Source: Calothrix sp. NIES-4105
GTDB taxonomy: Bacteria; Cyanobacteriota; Cyanobacteriia; Cyanobacteriales; Nostocaceae
Length of the DNA: 64,000 nt
NCBI RefSeq assembly: GCF_002368415.1
Contig: NZ_AP018290.1
Span: 2,607,470-2,671,469 of the forward strand
Reading direction: 5' to 3'
Below, one piece after another: positions 18,866 to 32,049 of this stretch (positions are counted from its first letter, which is position 1; every line of letters begins with the position of its first letter). A program made the position numbers and the translations under genes. The notes beneath the pieces were generated by a model. That model worked only from the letters and a program-made list of their open reading frames with translations, did no database searches and was not told where the DNA came from.

Positions 18866-19413
18866 TGGCTTGTACTTATAGCTCTTAACCCTGGATTGTC
18901 AATAAATTGACATATATTACCTAGGTTAGTGTTTTGTATGACAATAACCTGTTCCTTGATTGTATGAGCAAAAACATGATGTTGACAAATTTTACATAAA
19001 TTATCTTGTACAACCAACAAGCTTTTTCTTCATTAACCTCTTATTTGCTGTATTTTATCAGTTTATAGCGGTGTTTTAGATGTAAAATCATAACCTTTAT
19101 TTTGTAACAATTATGTAAATATACTTATGTTATGGTTATTTGACAGCAAACGTTTATCTAACTATGCTGCCTGCAAAACTGGCAAACCTTCAAACGGCGC
19201 CTAATTGATAATTTTTTATTATAAAACAGCATTAATAGGTTCTATCAAATTAGGCATGTAAACGATAGGTCAACATTATGGTTAGCATAATCTATTAAAG
19301 ATGCTTAAAAATAATAAATATACGATGGCGCCTTACTGCTGCAAACATTTTTTGCTTCGTTGTTTAGCTTATTCATGCAGTGACGTACCTGGAAATGAAT
19401 TATGTAAAGGCGC
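18866..19413. other. Intergenic region upstream of the rrn terminator
   Basis: About 550 bp, AT-rich, with three GGCGCC sites (about 19197, 19326 and 19408). No gene was recognised. A reading frame that begins at 19301 runs into the 5S gene and is rejected. Confidence 0.5.
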
Positions 19414-19456
19414 CAAAAACAAAAGCCCCCTCAATAAACCAGAGGAGGCTTTTGTA
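19414..19456 (-). terminator. Rho-independent terminator of the rrn operon
   Basis: On the minus strand AAAAGCCTCCTC-loop-GAGGGGGCTTTT is followed by TTTTTGG about 10 bases after the 5S 3' end. The stem is about 12 bp with one mismatch and a T-rich tail, a typical intrinsic terminator. Confidence 0.85.
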
Positions 19457-19466
19457 TTAAATATTG

Positions 19467-19585
19467 CCCTGGCACTGAGCAATTGTTGCAGGAGACAACT
19501 CTCCAACTATCGTAGCCGCTGCGGCGTTTCACAACTGAGTTCGGGATGGTATCAGAGTGGTTCCACCGCGCAATTAGCACCAGGA
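19467..19585 (-). rRNA. rrf: 5S ribosomal RNA
   Basis: On the minus strand the gene begins CCTGGTGCTAATTGCGCGG, carries the conserved GAACCACTCTGATACCATCC and CCCGAACTCAGTTGTGAAAC, and closes with TGCCAGG pairing to the 5' end. Boundaries are good to a few bases. The loop region is somewhat divergent (GTTGGAGAGTTGTCTCC), but the fold is conserved. Confidence 0.93.
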
Positions 19586-19604
19586 AAAACTTTTTAAAAC
19601 CCTG

Positions 19605-19627
19605 AAGACTGCACAGTGACGCATTTG
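19605..19627 (-). other. 3' arm of the 23S processing stem
   Basis: This sequence is complementary to 22564-22586 with about 3 mismatches (core GCGTCACTRTGCAGT). The two arms bracket the 23S gene, as expected for the long RNase III-type stem of bacterial rRNA precursors. Confidence 0.7.
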
Positions 19628-19637
19628 AATTGATAAG

Positions 19638-22462
<2,825 letters not shown>

Positions 22463-22499
22463 AATCATTCAATTCAAAGGATTATCTGTAAGTCAACGA

Positions 22500-22600
22500 G
22501 TGATTTCGTTATTACTTTAGTAATTACTAAAGTAATTGTTACTATTCCACTTGCTGCCTACAATTTGCGTCACTATGCAGTTTTCAAGGTTCTTTAACTG
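22500..22600 (-). other. tRNA-Ala to 23S spacer with palindrome, processing arm and box A
   Basis: From the tRNA side it contains box A (GAACCTTGAAAA, complement of 22581-22592), the 5' arm of the 23S processing stem (22564-22586) and a palindrome ACTTTAGTAATTACTAAAGT near 22513-22534. Box A is the NusB/S10 antitermination site of cyanobacterial rrn operons. Confidence 0.65.
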
Positions 22601-22709
22601 GATATTTATCCAGCAGGCTCAGTTAGATTACTAACTTCAGTTGCTGAACTTTCCAATACAAATATACTAACATGCTTTTTCAAAAATGTTAATTCTAGTT
22701 TTTCAAATG

Positions 22710-22782
22710 TGGAGGTTAGCGGACTCGAACCGCTGACATCCTGCTTGCAAAGCAGGCGCTCTACCAACTGAGCTAAACCCCC
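22710..22782 (-). tRNA. tRNA-Ala(UGC)
   Basis: A 73-nt cloverleaf in the 16S-23S spacer: acceptor GGGGGTT/AACCTCC with discriminator A, anticodon loop TTTGCAA (anticodon TGC), T loop TTCGAGT. No CCA is encoded. Confidence 0.97.
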
Positions 22783-22793
22783 AAATGACAATG

Positions 22794-22867
<74 letters not shown>

Positions 22868-22882
22868 ATAATCGAACCATAA

Positions 22883-22899
22883 ATATAGTTTGATAGCCA
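22883..22899 (-). other. 3' arm of the 16S processing stem
   Basis: ATATAGTTTGATAGCCA is a 17-base perfect complement of the leader segment within 24635-24652. The two bracket the 16S gene and would form the precursor processing helix. Confidence 0.8.
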
Positions 22900-22915
22900 C
22901 ATCGCATTAACAACC

Positions 22916-23012
22916 GACCTAGGAATGACACAATTTTAGATTTTTTTCAATCGATTTGAGATTAATTCTCACAATCGATTTTCAAAAATTCACAATCTAA
23001 AATGGGTAGGTC
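22916..23012 (-). other. D1-D1' helix of the 16S-23S spacer
   Basis: On the minus strand the stretch opens GACCTACCCATTTTAGATT and closes with AATCTAAAAT...TAGGTC, forming the long hairpin with the GACCTA/TAGGTC base that cyanobacterial taxonomists call D1-D1'. It starts 7 nt after the 16S 3' end. Its interior contains the inverted pair AATCGATT / AATCGATT. Confidence 0.85.
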
Positions 23013-23018
23013 TCCCTA

Positions 23019-24508
<1,490 letters not shown>

Positions 24509-24634
24509 AAGTTCATATGAAGAACAAGTGATGAATCACTTGATTACGACACACTCGTTTGTTTAGCTCTTAACGACTGATTTTAACCTCAGCCAAGGTT
24601 TATTTCTTTACATTGCTAACGCAAATGTGTATAC

Positions 24635-24665
24635 TGGCTATCAAACTATATAATTTTCAAGGTTC
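24635..24665 (-). other. rrn leader: 16S processing arm and box A
   Basis: 24635-24652 is the 5' arm pairing with 22883-22899. 24654-24665 is the complement of box A (GAACCTTGAAAA), the same motif as in the spacer at 22581-22592. Confidence 0.7.
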
Positions 24666-24715
24666 TAGCACCTTTGAACCGCGCTCTCTCGCGCTTGCTC
24701 ATCAGCGACTTATTT

Positions 24716-24744
24716 AATATAGCGAGCGTAAATAATATTGTCAA
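24716..24744 (-). promoter_or_regulatory. rrn operon promoter (sigma70-type)
   Basis: On the minus strand TTGACA (complement of 24739-24744) and TATATT (complement of 24716-24721) are separated by exactly 17 bp. They lie about 210 bp upstream of the 16S 5' end, with an A/T-rich segment before the -35 element that could act as an UP element. Confidence 0.8.
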
Positions 24745-24854
24745 CACTTTTTTCAAAAAAAATTTGATTATTTTTTGCAGCGTCTAAATGCCTTGCTGTG
24801 TCTACTTTGAGCAACAATAGGTTAATGCCGGAACACACACGAGGAGCAAGAAGA

Positions 24855-25754
24855 ATGAATTTTCAAGCTGTGATTTTACAGTTACACAAGTTTTGGGGTG
24901 AACGTGGTTGTCTGATTGCCCAGCCATATGACATGGAAAAAGGCGCCGGTACCAAAAACCCACACACATTCTTACGAGCATTGGGTCCAGAACCTTGGTC
25001 AGTTGCATATGTTGAACCGTGTCGGCGCCCAACAGATGGACGATATGGAGAAAACCCAAATCGCTTCCAATACTATTATCAGTATCAAGTTCTAATAAAA
25101 CCCTCACCAGACAACATCCAAGAAATATACCTAGACTCCCTACGGGGACTAGGTATTCGACCCGAAGATCACGATATACGATTCGTCGAAGATAACTGGG
25201 AAGATGCAACAGTAGGCGCCTGGGGTACTGGTTGGGAAGTTTGGCTGGATGGAATGGAAATAACCCAATTTACATATTTCCAGCAATGCGGAGGAATAGA
25301 CTGTCGTCCGGTATCCATTGAAATAACTTATGGACTAGAACGGTTAGCTATGTACCTTCAAGGTGTCGAAGCAATAACCAAAATTTACTGGACTGACAAC
25401 ATTACATATGGAGATGTTCACCTCCAAGGCGAAATCGAACAGTGCGTATATAACTTTGAAGCATCAAATCCCGAAATGCTGCTAACACTATTTAATATGT
25501 ATGAACAAGAAGCTATTGGGCTAATCGAGCGGGGATTAGTTCTACCTAGCTTTGATTATGTAATCAAATGCTCACACACCTTTAACTTACTCGATGCAAG
25601 AGGTGTCATTTCAGTCACAGAAAGAACTAGATACATTACTAGAATTCGTAACTTAGCCCGTAAGGTAGCGCAATTGTACGTAGAACAGCGAGAGCGGTTA
25701 GGTTATCCCTTACTCAAAAACACATCTGAGCTAATACACCAAAAGCAACTGTAG
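24855..25754 (+). CDS. glyQ: Glycyl-tRNA synthetase alpha subunit
   Basis: Catalytic subunit of the alpha2beta2 bacterial glycyl-tRNA synthetase. The 299-aa product begins [19 protein letters not shown] and shows the class II elements [34 protein letters not shown] and [19 protein letters not shown], plus [12 protein letters not shown]. The start at 24855 has GAGGAG 8 bases upstream and matches the family; a longer frame from 24798 is not needed. The beta subunit gene (glyS) is not in the window, as is usual for cyanobacteria. It is divergent from the rrn operon. Confidence 0.96.
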   Translation: MNFQAVILQLHKFWGERGCLIAQPYDMEKGAGTKNPHTFLRALGPEPWSVAYVEPCRRPTDGRYGENPNRFQYYYQYQVLIKPSPDNIQEIYLDSLRGLGIRPEDHDIRFVEDNWEDATVGAWGTGWEVWLDGMEITQFTYFQQCGGIDCRPVSIEITYGLERLAMYLQGVEAITKIYWTDNITYGDVHLQGEIEQCVYNFEASNPEMLLTLFNMYEQEAIGLIERGLVLPSFDYVIKCSHTFNLLDARGVISVTERTRYITRIRNLARKVAQLYVEQRERLGYPLLKNTSELIHQKQL

Positions 25755-25815
25755 TAACCTAAAATTTATTCTTGATAGCTGTGTAAAGTTTTATTACAGA
25801 GATTAAAACAAAAGA

Positions 25816-26298
25816 ATGGGCACTAAATTAGCTGAAATTTTAGAACCGATTGCAGCATGGTTCCGCAGTTTAAATGTTCCGGAACCAATTGTGCATTGGG
25901 GACACCCTGCTATGATGGGCATCGTTATATTTGTACTGGGTAGCTATGTTGTGTACGCAGGTTGGCTTTTAAGAATAGCATCAGATAAAGATGTAGCAAT
26001 CAAAAATCGTGCAGACCACCGCAAGCTGGCGCCTTTAATGTTTATTTTTATGGCACTAGGTTACACAGGTGGGTTATTGTCTTTGGTTATGCAGAAGCAA
26101 CCAATCATGGAAAGTCCACATTTTTGGACTGGTTCTAGCGTACTGATGCTACTAGCGATAAACGGCGCCATTTCATTAAATGGTTTTGGTGGAAACAATC
26201 AAGGCTTACGAAACTTACACGCTTATTTAGGTAGCACAGCCTTTTTAGTCTTGATTATACATGCCATACTTGGGTTTAAATTAGGTATTAGCATCTAA
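25816..26298 (+). CDS. DUF4079 family membrane protein
   Basis: A 160-aa cyanobacterial/plastid-type integral membrane protein, from memory DUF4079. About four membrane spans are visible: VHWGHPAMMGIVIFVLGSYV, LAPLMFIFMALGYTGGLLSL, SVLMLLAINGAISLNGF and FLVLIIHAILGFKLGI. Conserved His residues (VHWGHP, ADHRKL, NLHAYLG, IIHAIL) are placed as in heme-binding cytochrome b561-like four-helix bundles, so heme ligation is conceivable but not shown. Function is unknown. Confidence 0.75.
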   Translation: MGTKLAEILEPIAAWFRSLNVPEPIVHWGHPAMMGIVIFVLGSYVVYAGWLLRIASDKDVAIKNRADHRKLAPLMFIFMALGYTGGLLSLVMQKQPIMESPHFWTGSSVLMLLAINGAISLNGFGGNNQGLRNLHAYLGSTAFLVLIIHAILGFKLGISI

Positions 26299-26417
26299 TT
26301 TAAAACATATATGTTGGGGTGGTGCGTTTGTTTGTACTCTTTGTACAACGTGCGCCATCCACAAAATAAGTTAGTGAATTATACTTAAATTTTTTATACT
26401 TTTATTAAAAGATTCAC

Positions 26418-28781
26418 ATGGTTCAAGTGAGTAGTGTAATTATATGTCTTGCTTATATTCTAGGGTTGTTATTCACTACAGTTCCAGGAAGTGGTTTCTG
26501 GATATTAGGTAGCGGTGTAATCGCTGCAATGATATTTAGGAAAAGACGTATTCCACATAAAATACCCCAAACTAAACAGAAAGGACAAATTCAATCAAAA
26601 AGCTTACCCTCCAACCAACAACTGCTACCACATCCAAGAGTCTGGTTAATAGCTGGTGTAATTGGTTTGCTAGCAAGTTTTTACCTTCAGTCTCGTATTC
26701 CCGTACCAGGCGCCAACGATATTAGCAAATACGTTCCGGCAGGAAATAATAGCAATCAAGAACAACTTTTTATTGTACGTGGCAATGTTACTAGTACACC
26801 TCGACTTACTCGCGCTTCTAAAGGGCAGTTTTGGATGGAAGCAAAACAGTTTGATGAGGTAAAAAATGAAGACAACAAAGTTGCTGGAAGTAAAGGAGTA
26901 TCTGGGAAATTATATGTAACTGTACCGTTACTACAAGCAACAGGATTATACCCAGGAACAGAAGTTGCTGTTACAGGAGTTTTGTATAAACCTAAAACCG
27001 CATTAAACCCAGGAGCTTTTGACTTTCAAGAGTATTTAAATTTACAAGGAGCATTTGCTGGTCTAAGCGGGCGCCAAACAAATGTCCTAAATGAAGATAA
27101 TAAAGATAAAAAATGGGAATGGTGGAAACTACGTCAAACAATTGTACGCACGCAGGTTGCTGCTAATGGTGTTCCTAGTGGTCCACTACTAAGCGCAATA
27201 GTTGTAGGTAGTAAAGCTGTAGACATACCGTATGATGTGCGTGACTTATTTATTAAAGTTGGTTTATCACATGTACTATCAGCATCTGGGTTTCAAACTT
27301 CTCTAATTTTAGCTGTAATTTTAAGTTTGACCCAACAAGCAAAACGCGGAACTAGATTTATTTTAGGAACTATTGGATTAATTGTATTTGTATGTCTTAC
27401 AGGCTTTGATCCTCCGGTAGTCAGAGCCACAATAATGGGGTTTGCCGCGTTAATTGCTTTGCTGCTAAAACGTACAGTTAAGCAATTAAGTCTACTGCTG
27501 CTTACAGCAACATTAATGCTAATATTTCATCCTTTATGGATTTGGGATTTAGGTTTTGAACTTAGCTTTCTATCAACACTAGGCTTAATTATTAGTGTAC
27601 CAGCGATAACTAAACGCCTTGGCTGGTTACCATTAACAATAGCTACTTTAATTGCAGTTCCTGCTTCAGCTATGATTTGGACGCTGCCATTACAATTATA
27701 TTTATTCGGAACTATTCCTATATATTCTTTACTATTAAATATAATTACAGCACCATTAATTTCAGTAATTAGTCTTGGTGGTTTTTTGAGCGCACTGCTT
27801 TCCCTTGTTTTACCTTCTGTAGGTAGTACAGTGGCTGGATTACTGTATCATCCAATAAATTTATTACTAAATATAGCACAATTTTTTGGAAACATACAAT
27901 TTAGCTCGTTTGCACTTGGTACCATTAGCTTACTGCAATTAATAAGCATTTATATACTAATAATATCGGTATGGTTAGTTCGTTGGTGGCAGCAACGTTG
28001 GTGGTTTGCTTTTGGTATTGCTACAGCATTAGTATTCATTCCTGCTTGGCATTATACAAACACATTGTTTCAAGTCACAATGCTTGCAGCAAATGGAGAA
28101 CCTGTTATCGTTATTCAAGATCAAGGCAAAATAACGGTAATCAATGCCGGAGATGAAGGAACAGGACGTTTTACAATATTACCGTTCCTACAACAGCAAG
28201 GTGTAAATCAAATTGACTGGGCAGTTGCATCAGATTTTCAAGATGACGGTAACAATGGTTGGTTAGAAATTTTGCTGCGTTTACCTGTAAAAACATTTTA
28301 TGATTACTCAGCAACACCAGATAATACTCTTGTTAGTTCAGCAGTTCAAAAGAAATTGCAAAACACTCAAGGCGCCTATCAAGCACTAGGAGTTGGGCAA
28401 AGTATAAACATTGGCACTGTAGCTTTACAGTTACTCAACGACCAGTTACCTATACTACAAATGCAAATTCAAGATAAAAACTGGTTATTAGTTGGCAATC
28501 TTAAACCCACAGAACTGAAAAACTTAATTAAAGGTGGTACTTTACCACGTTCCCAAGTTCTCTGGTGTCCGCCGCAAATTTTAACTGAGCTAGTCAACAC
28601 GCTGCAACCAGAAGTAGCAATTACAACAAACGCTGATATAGACCCAAAAATTCTATCAGAAATCAGTCAAACCAAAACTCAGCTTTTGTTCACTGGACGT
28701 GACGGTGCAATTCAATGGAAACCGAATGGACAGTTTGAAACTTTTATACAAACAACGGAAAATAAGACTTCAGCATTATAA
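26418..28781 (+). CDS. comEC: ComEC/Rec2-type DNA-uptake channel
   Basis: Inner-membrane channel for transforming DNA. The 787-aa protein has N-terminal spans and an OB-like domain (DUF4131 region; FIVRGNVTSTPRL..., about 110-230). The competence domain begins LLSAIVVGSKAVDIPYDVRDLFIKVGLSHVLSASG and continues with many spans to about residue 545. The C-terminal beta-lactamase-like domain (about 555-787) is present as a fold, but the HxHxDH metal site is missing: the expected place reads WAVASDFQDDGNNGW. Cyanobacterial ComEC proteins commonly lack it. Starts at ATG 26418 without a clear Shine-Dalgarno. Confidence 0.9.
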   Translation: MVQVSSVIICLAYILGLLFTTVPGSGFWILGSGVIAAMIFRKRRIPHKIPQTKQKGQIQSKSLPSNQQLLPHPRVWLIAGVIGLLASFYLQSRIPVPGANDISKYVPAGNNSNQEQLFIVRGNVTSTPRLTRASKGQFWMEAKQFDEVKNEDNKVAGSKGVSGKLYVTVPLLQATGLYPGTEVAVTGVLYKPKTALNPGAFDFQEYLNLQGAFAGLSGRQTNVLNEDNKDKKWEWWKLRQTIVRTQVAANGVPSGPLLSAIVVGSKAVDIPYDVRDLFIKVGLSHVLSASGFQTSLILAVILSLTQQAKRGTRFILGTIGLIVFVCLTGFDPPVVRATIMGFAALIALLLKRTVKQLSLLLLTATLMLIFHPLWIWDLGFELSFLSTLGLIISVPAITKRLGWLPLTIATLIAVPASAMIWTLPLQLYLFGTIPIYSLLLNIITAPLISVISLGGFLSALLSLVLPSVGSTVAGLLYHPINLLLNIAQFFGNIQFSSFALGTISLLQLISIYILIISVWLVRWWQQRWWFAFGIATALVFIPAWHYTNTLFQVTMLAANGEPVIVIQDQGKITVINAGDEGTGRFTILPFLQQQGVNQIDWAVASDFQDDGNNGWLEILLRLPVKTFYDYSATPDNTLVSSAVQKKLQNTQGAYQALGVGQSINIGTVALQLLNDQLPILQMQIQDKNWLLVGNLKPTELKNLIKGGTLPRSQVLWCPPQILTELVNTLQPEVAITTNADIDPKILSEISQTKTQLLFTGRDGAIQWKPNGQFETFIQTTENKTSAL

Positions 28782-28880
28782 TCGCCTTATTGTGGAGGCA
28801 AAGCAATACACTAGACGAAAAGTTTGCATTTAGCTAATTTGTGATATGCTTATTATTGTCTAAAAATGAATAAAAATTCT

Positions 28881-28967
28881 GGAGAGGTGTCCGAGTGGTT
28901 GATGGTGACGCACTCGAAATGCGTTTTGGCAGCAATGTCAACGGGGGTTCAAATCCCCCTCTCTCCG
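28881..28967 (+). tRNA. tRNA-Ser(CGA)
   Basis: An 87-nt class II tRNA: acceptor GGAGAGG/CCTCTCC with discriminator G, anticodon stem ACGCA-CTCGAAA-TGCGT giving anticodon CGA, long variable arm (TTTGGCAGCAATGTCAACG) and T loop TTCAAAT. The acceptor stem is identical to that of the tRNA-Ser(UGA) at 15376. Confidence 0.95.
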
Positions 28968-29138
28968 ATTTAGCTTACCTTAAATAACAGTACTATCATC
29001 GCGCCGACTTGTGGGAAGTTGCTTATGTCGGTCGGTTTCAGAGCTTGAAAAAGTAAATAATGACATTAGGATAAAATATACCTATATGTAGTGAATTATT
29101 GGGCTAAACTGTACTTCATTGCGTGAGGAGGTGCGATT

Positions 29139-30284
29139 ATGCTTAATCGATGGTTCGGAAAATTACTTTCAGTTACGTTTATAAGTGTATGTCTGTGTGT
29201 TGGTATCGGTATCGGCAGTTCAATTCGCATGGGTAAAATACAGGCATCGGATAAACCGCCAAAACCATCAGATTCTCTACCAATACTGCCTCCTGTAACT
29301 GAGGAGCAAATTTTTCCTGATTCAATTACGATTCAAGCTGTCGGAGATATTATTCCTGGTACTAATTACCCTAATAACAGATTACCGCGCAATCGCAATC
29401 AGTTAATACCTCTATCGGTACGCAAGTACTTAACTAATGCTGATATATTGTTTGGTAACTTTGAAAGCTCTCTCACCAATTATCGTTATAGCGCCAAAGA
29501 TATTACCAGAGGGCAAACATTCGCTTTTAGGTCACCACCAGGATACGCCAAGTTATTTGCTGATGTAGGGTTTAACGTATTTAATGTTGCGAATAACCAT
29601 GCATTAGATTTTGGAGTAGTAGGTTTTCGTGACACGGTTAAAAACTTAAAAGCAGTAGGTATTAATACTTTAGGTCACAAAAATCAAATACTGTCGCTTA
29701 ATAGTAATAATATCAAGGTGGCAATGGTTGGATTTGCACCATATGATCATTACAACTCGATTCATGATATACCAACTGCTGCACAGCTAGTTAAATCAGC
29801 ACAAAAGCAAGCTGATATTGTGATAGTCTCAATGCACGCTGGCGCCGAAGGAACTAATGCACTGCGTACTAAAAATAATAATGAGTATTTCTACGGTGAA
29901 AATCGCGGAAATTCAGTTAAATTTGCCCGAACAATGATTGATGCAGGCGCCGATATGGTTTTAGGACATGGGCCACATGTACCACGCGCGATGGAAATCT
30001 ATAAAGGTAAATTGATAGCGTACTCGTTAGGGAACTTTCTAGGTTATCGAACTTTATCTACAACTGCTGAAACTGGTTACTCAATGATTTTAGAAGCAAA
30101 ATTAAATCAAGCAGGAGAGTTGATAGAAGGTAAAATCATTCCGGTTCACATGGACAAACAAGGAATTCCTCATATTGACCAAAATTTCCGCACGGTTAGA
30201 TTAGTACGCGATTTGATTAAAAAAGATTTTCCTAAAACCTCAATGAAAATTAATCTAAAAGGCGAAATTATTGCGGTTAAATAA
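29139..30284 (+). CDS. CapA-like (PGA_cap) metallophosphatase-fold protein
   Basis: The 381-aa product has an N-terminal signal/anchor segment (about 8-30, LLSVTFISVCLCVGIGIGSS) and then a PGA_cap domain: AVGDIIPG, NFESSLTN, NVANNHALDFG, SMHAGAEG, GHGPHVPRA and YSLGNFLGYR. These are the calcineurin-like signature motifs of CapA, linked to poly-gamma-glutamate capsule assembly in Bacillus. The cyanobacterial role is not established, and no CapB/CapC neighbours are present. An excellent GAGGAGG lies 9 bases before the ATG. A tRNA-Ser precedes it and an inverted repeat follows. Confidence 0.85.
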   Translation: MLNRWFGKLLSVTFISVCLCVGIGIGSSIRMGKIQASDKPPKPSDSLPILPPVTEEQIFPDSITIQAVGDIIPGTNYPNNRLPRNRNQLIPLSVRKYLTNADILFGNFESSLTNYRYSAKDITRGQTFAFRSPPGYAKLFADVGFNVFNVANNHALDFGVVGFRDTVKNLKAVGINTLGHKNQILSLNSNNIKVAMVGFAPYDHYNSIHDIPTAAQLVKSAQKQADIVIVSMHAGAEGTNALRTKNNNEYFYGENRGNSVKFARTMIDAGADMVLGHGPHVPRAMEIYKGKLIAYSLGNFLGYRTLSTTAETGYSMILEAKLNQAGELIEGKIIPVHMDKQGIPHIDQNFRTVRLVRDLIKKDFPKTSMKINLKGEIIAVK

Positions 30285-30290
30285 AAATAG

Positions 30291-30341
30291 TACCTACAGT
30301 TAGCTTAGTATTTATATAAATGCTAATATTTTCTGTAGGTA
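30291..30341 (+). terminator. Inverted repeat after the CapA-like gene
   Basis: Arms TACCTACAG (30291-30299) and CTGTAGGTA (30333-30341), with a secondary TTAGC/GCTAA pair inside, start 7 bp after the stop. The run after the stem is AAAAT, so this is a possible bidirectional or non-classical terminator. Confidence 0.5.
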
Positions 30342-30387
30342 AAATATTCACTTTAAGTTTTCCTTTACACGTTAACTTGCATTAACA

Positions 30388-30750
30388 ATGAAAGTAACCG
30401 AACAAGATAGTACATCTATTCGTTTTGTCATTGAACAGCAATTACAAGCGTTTCAACAAGACAATGCCGAAGAAGCGTTTACTTTCGCGAGTCCAGAAAT
30501 TAAAGCGCAATTTCAAACACCTGAGAATTTTTTCAAAATGGTCAAAATAGGATATCAGGCTGTTTACCGTCCACGTTCAGTGCTGTTTGAGAATATCACT
30601 ACAATTCAAGGAAATATAACACAACTGGTATTACTTCTTGATCCAGATGGAGTACCAGTTAGGGCACTTTATTTAATGGAAAAGCAACCAGAGGGTGTTT
30701 GGAAAATAAACGGTTGCTTCTTAGTGCCAGTTGAAGCAGAAATTATTTAA
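30388..30750 (+). CDS. DUF4864-like small protein
   Basis: A 120-aa soluble protein with a cystatin/NTF2-like pattern. An N-terminal helix (IRFVIEQQLQAFQQDNAEEAFTFAS) is followed by IKAQFQTPENFFKMVKIGYQAVYRPRS and then beta strands. From memory this matches DUF4864 proteins, which have no known function. It starts about 100 bp after the CapA-like gene across a hairpin, so it may be transcribed separately. Confidence 0.75.
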   Translation: MKVTEQDSTSIRFVIEQQLQAFQQDNAEEAFTFASPEIKAQFQTPENFFKMVKIGYQAVYRPRSVLFENITTIQGNITQLVLLLDPDGVPVRALYLMEKQPEGVWKINGCFLVPVEAEII

Positions 30751-30802
30751 CTACTTAATAAATTGTAGCACAGGTGTATTGCTGTGCAGTAATACAAGTA
30801 AT

Positions 30803-31125
30803 TGTTCACGAAACCAGTAGTACCAAGTGGCGCCATCTAAGCAATTATTCAACCAATAAGTACTACCTGTTCACGAAACCAGTAGTACCAAATGGCGCCG
30901 TTTACTCCCTTCCCACTCAAAGAATACTAATTTGGAATGAACCACAAAGGACACAAAGGGCACAAAGGAGGAGGGAAGATAGGTAATCTTATGCCGGGAA
31001 GGGAGTAACCGATATTACCAATGAGTGCTACCTGTTCACAAAACCAGTAGTACTAGATGGCACCTATTTTAAAAATTCCGTCAAAATTCTCTCTGTGTCC
31101 TAATAGTCTCTGTGGTAAAAAATAT
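30803..31125. repeat. Triplicated GTTCACGAAACCAGTAGTAC repeat with mixed cyanobacterial repeats
   Basis: Three copies of GTTCAC(G/A)AAACCAGTAGTAC plus a TGGCGCC-type tail lie near 30803-30834, 30869-30900 and 31032-31063. Between copies 2 and 3 is a perfect inverted pair TTACTCCCTTCCC (30901-30913) / GGGAAGGGAGTAA (30998-31010) enclosing a CACAAAGG-type repeat. A TCTCTGTGGTA half-site follows near 31108. No gene is present in the 420 bp between 30751 and 31169. Confidence 0.7.
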
Positions 31126-31169
31126 TTATTTGTACTGACTAATGCACAGGCGGGATGCCTATGCTACGA

Positions 31170-32015
31170 TTACGAATTTATGTGAAGTAGTGGTTGTTTA
31201 TCGAGGATTTGGTTTAACTTGCCGCTACGATAACCTTCTAAATCTAGAGTGACGTAGATAAAACCGAGTTCTTGGAAAGCAGAAACGACTGATTGTAAAT
31301 CGGTTTTTGATACAAAATCTTTGATTTGTTCGGGTGGTAGCTCTATCCGCGCGGTATCACCTTCAGAACGAACGCGCAAGTTTGAAAAGCCTTGTTTACG
31401 TAGATATATTTCTGCTCTGCCTACTCGTTGTAATTTAGCAACAGTAATTTCTTCTCCGTAAGGAAATCTTGAACTTAAGCAAGGTTGTGCTGGTTTATCC
31501 CACCACGGTAAACCAAGTTGTTGTGAAAGCTGACGAACTTCAAGTTTACTGGCGCCGACTTCAGCTAAGGGAGAAAAGGCGCCTCGTTCTTTAGCAGCTT
31601 GAATACCTGGACGATAATCATGTAAGTCGTCGGCGTTTACTCCATCTACAACATAAGGATAGCCAAGTTGATTTGCTAATGGTCTAAGAGTATCGTGAAG
31701 TGTACTTTTACAAAAATAACAACGGTTAACTGGATTTGCGGTGTAGTTGGGGTTTTCCATCTCGTGTGTTTGTATTACTTGATGTTGAATCCCAATTGTC
31801 GCAGCTTGAACTTTCGCATCTTCTAACTCTTCGGGAAGCAAGGATGGTGAAACAGCTGTGACAGCTAAAGCACGTCCACCCAAGACATCATATGCTATTT
31901 TTGCGACTAAAGTACTATCAACACCACCAGAATAAGCTATTAAAGCTTGCTCCATATGAGCAAACAAAGCTTTAAGTTTATCAAGTTTTTCGTTTAAGTT
32001 TTCGTTTAACATCAT
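31170..32015 (-). CDS. larE: LarE-like ATP-dependent sacrificial sulfur transferase
   Basis: A PP-loop ATPase of the LarE family, which supplies sulfur to the nickel-pincer cofactor of lactate racemase-type enzymes. The 281-aa protein has the pyrophosphate loop SGGVDST at 29-35. Cys99 and Cys102 lie in NRCYFCKS, and Cys179 in PCLSSRFPYG is the position corresponding by my reading to the sacrificial Cys. Three cysteines would fit the form that holds a [4Fe-4S] cluster. No larB or larC is nearby, so the recipient is unknown. Confidence 0.88.
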   Translation of the reverse strand: MMLNENLNEKLDKLKALFAHMEQALIAYSGGVDSTLVAKIAYDVLGGRALAVTAVSPSLLPEELEDAKVQAATIGIQHQVIQTHEMENPNYTANPVNRCYFCKSTLHDTLRPLANQLGYPYVVDGVNADDLHDYRPGIQAAKERGAFSPLAEVGASKLEVRQLSQQLGLPWWDKPAQPCLSSRFPYGEEITVAKLQRVGRAEIYLRKQGFSNLRVRSEGDTARIELPPEQIKDFVSKTDLQSVVSAFQELGFIYVTLDLEGYRSGKLNQILDKQPLLHINS

Positions 32016-32049
32016 AACTGCCAGTTCTCAGTTCCCAATCAATATTATG

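Noticed and set aside
19301-19597. Reading frame of 98 codons
   Set aside because: It runs through the rrn terminator and most of the 5S gene; coding is chance.
30774-30986. 70-codon frame
   Set aside because: It is composed almost entirely of the GTTCACGAAACCAGTAGTAC and CACAAAGG repeats.
30803-31063. Spaced repeats considered as a CRISPR array
   Set aside because: Only three copies, unequal spacing (about 66 and 163 bp) and flanking GGCGCC; no cas genes anywhere in the window.
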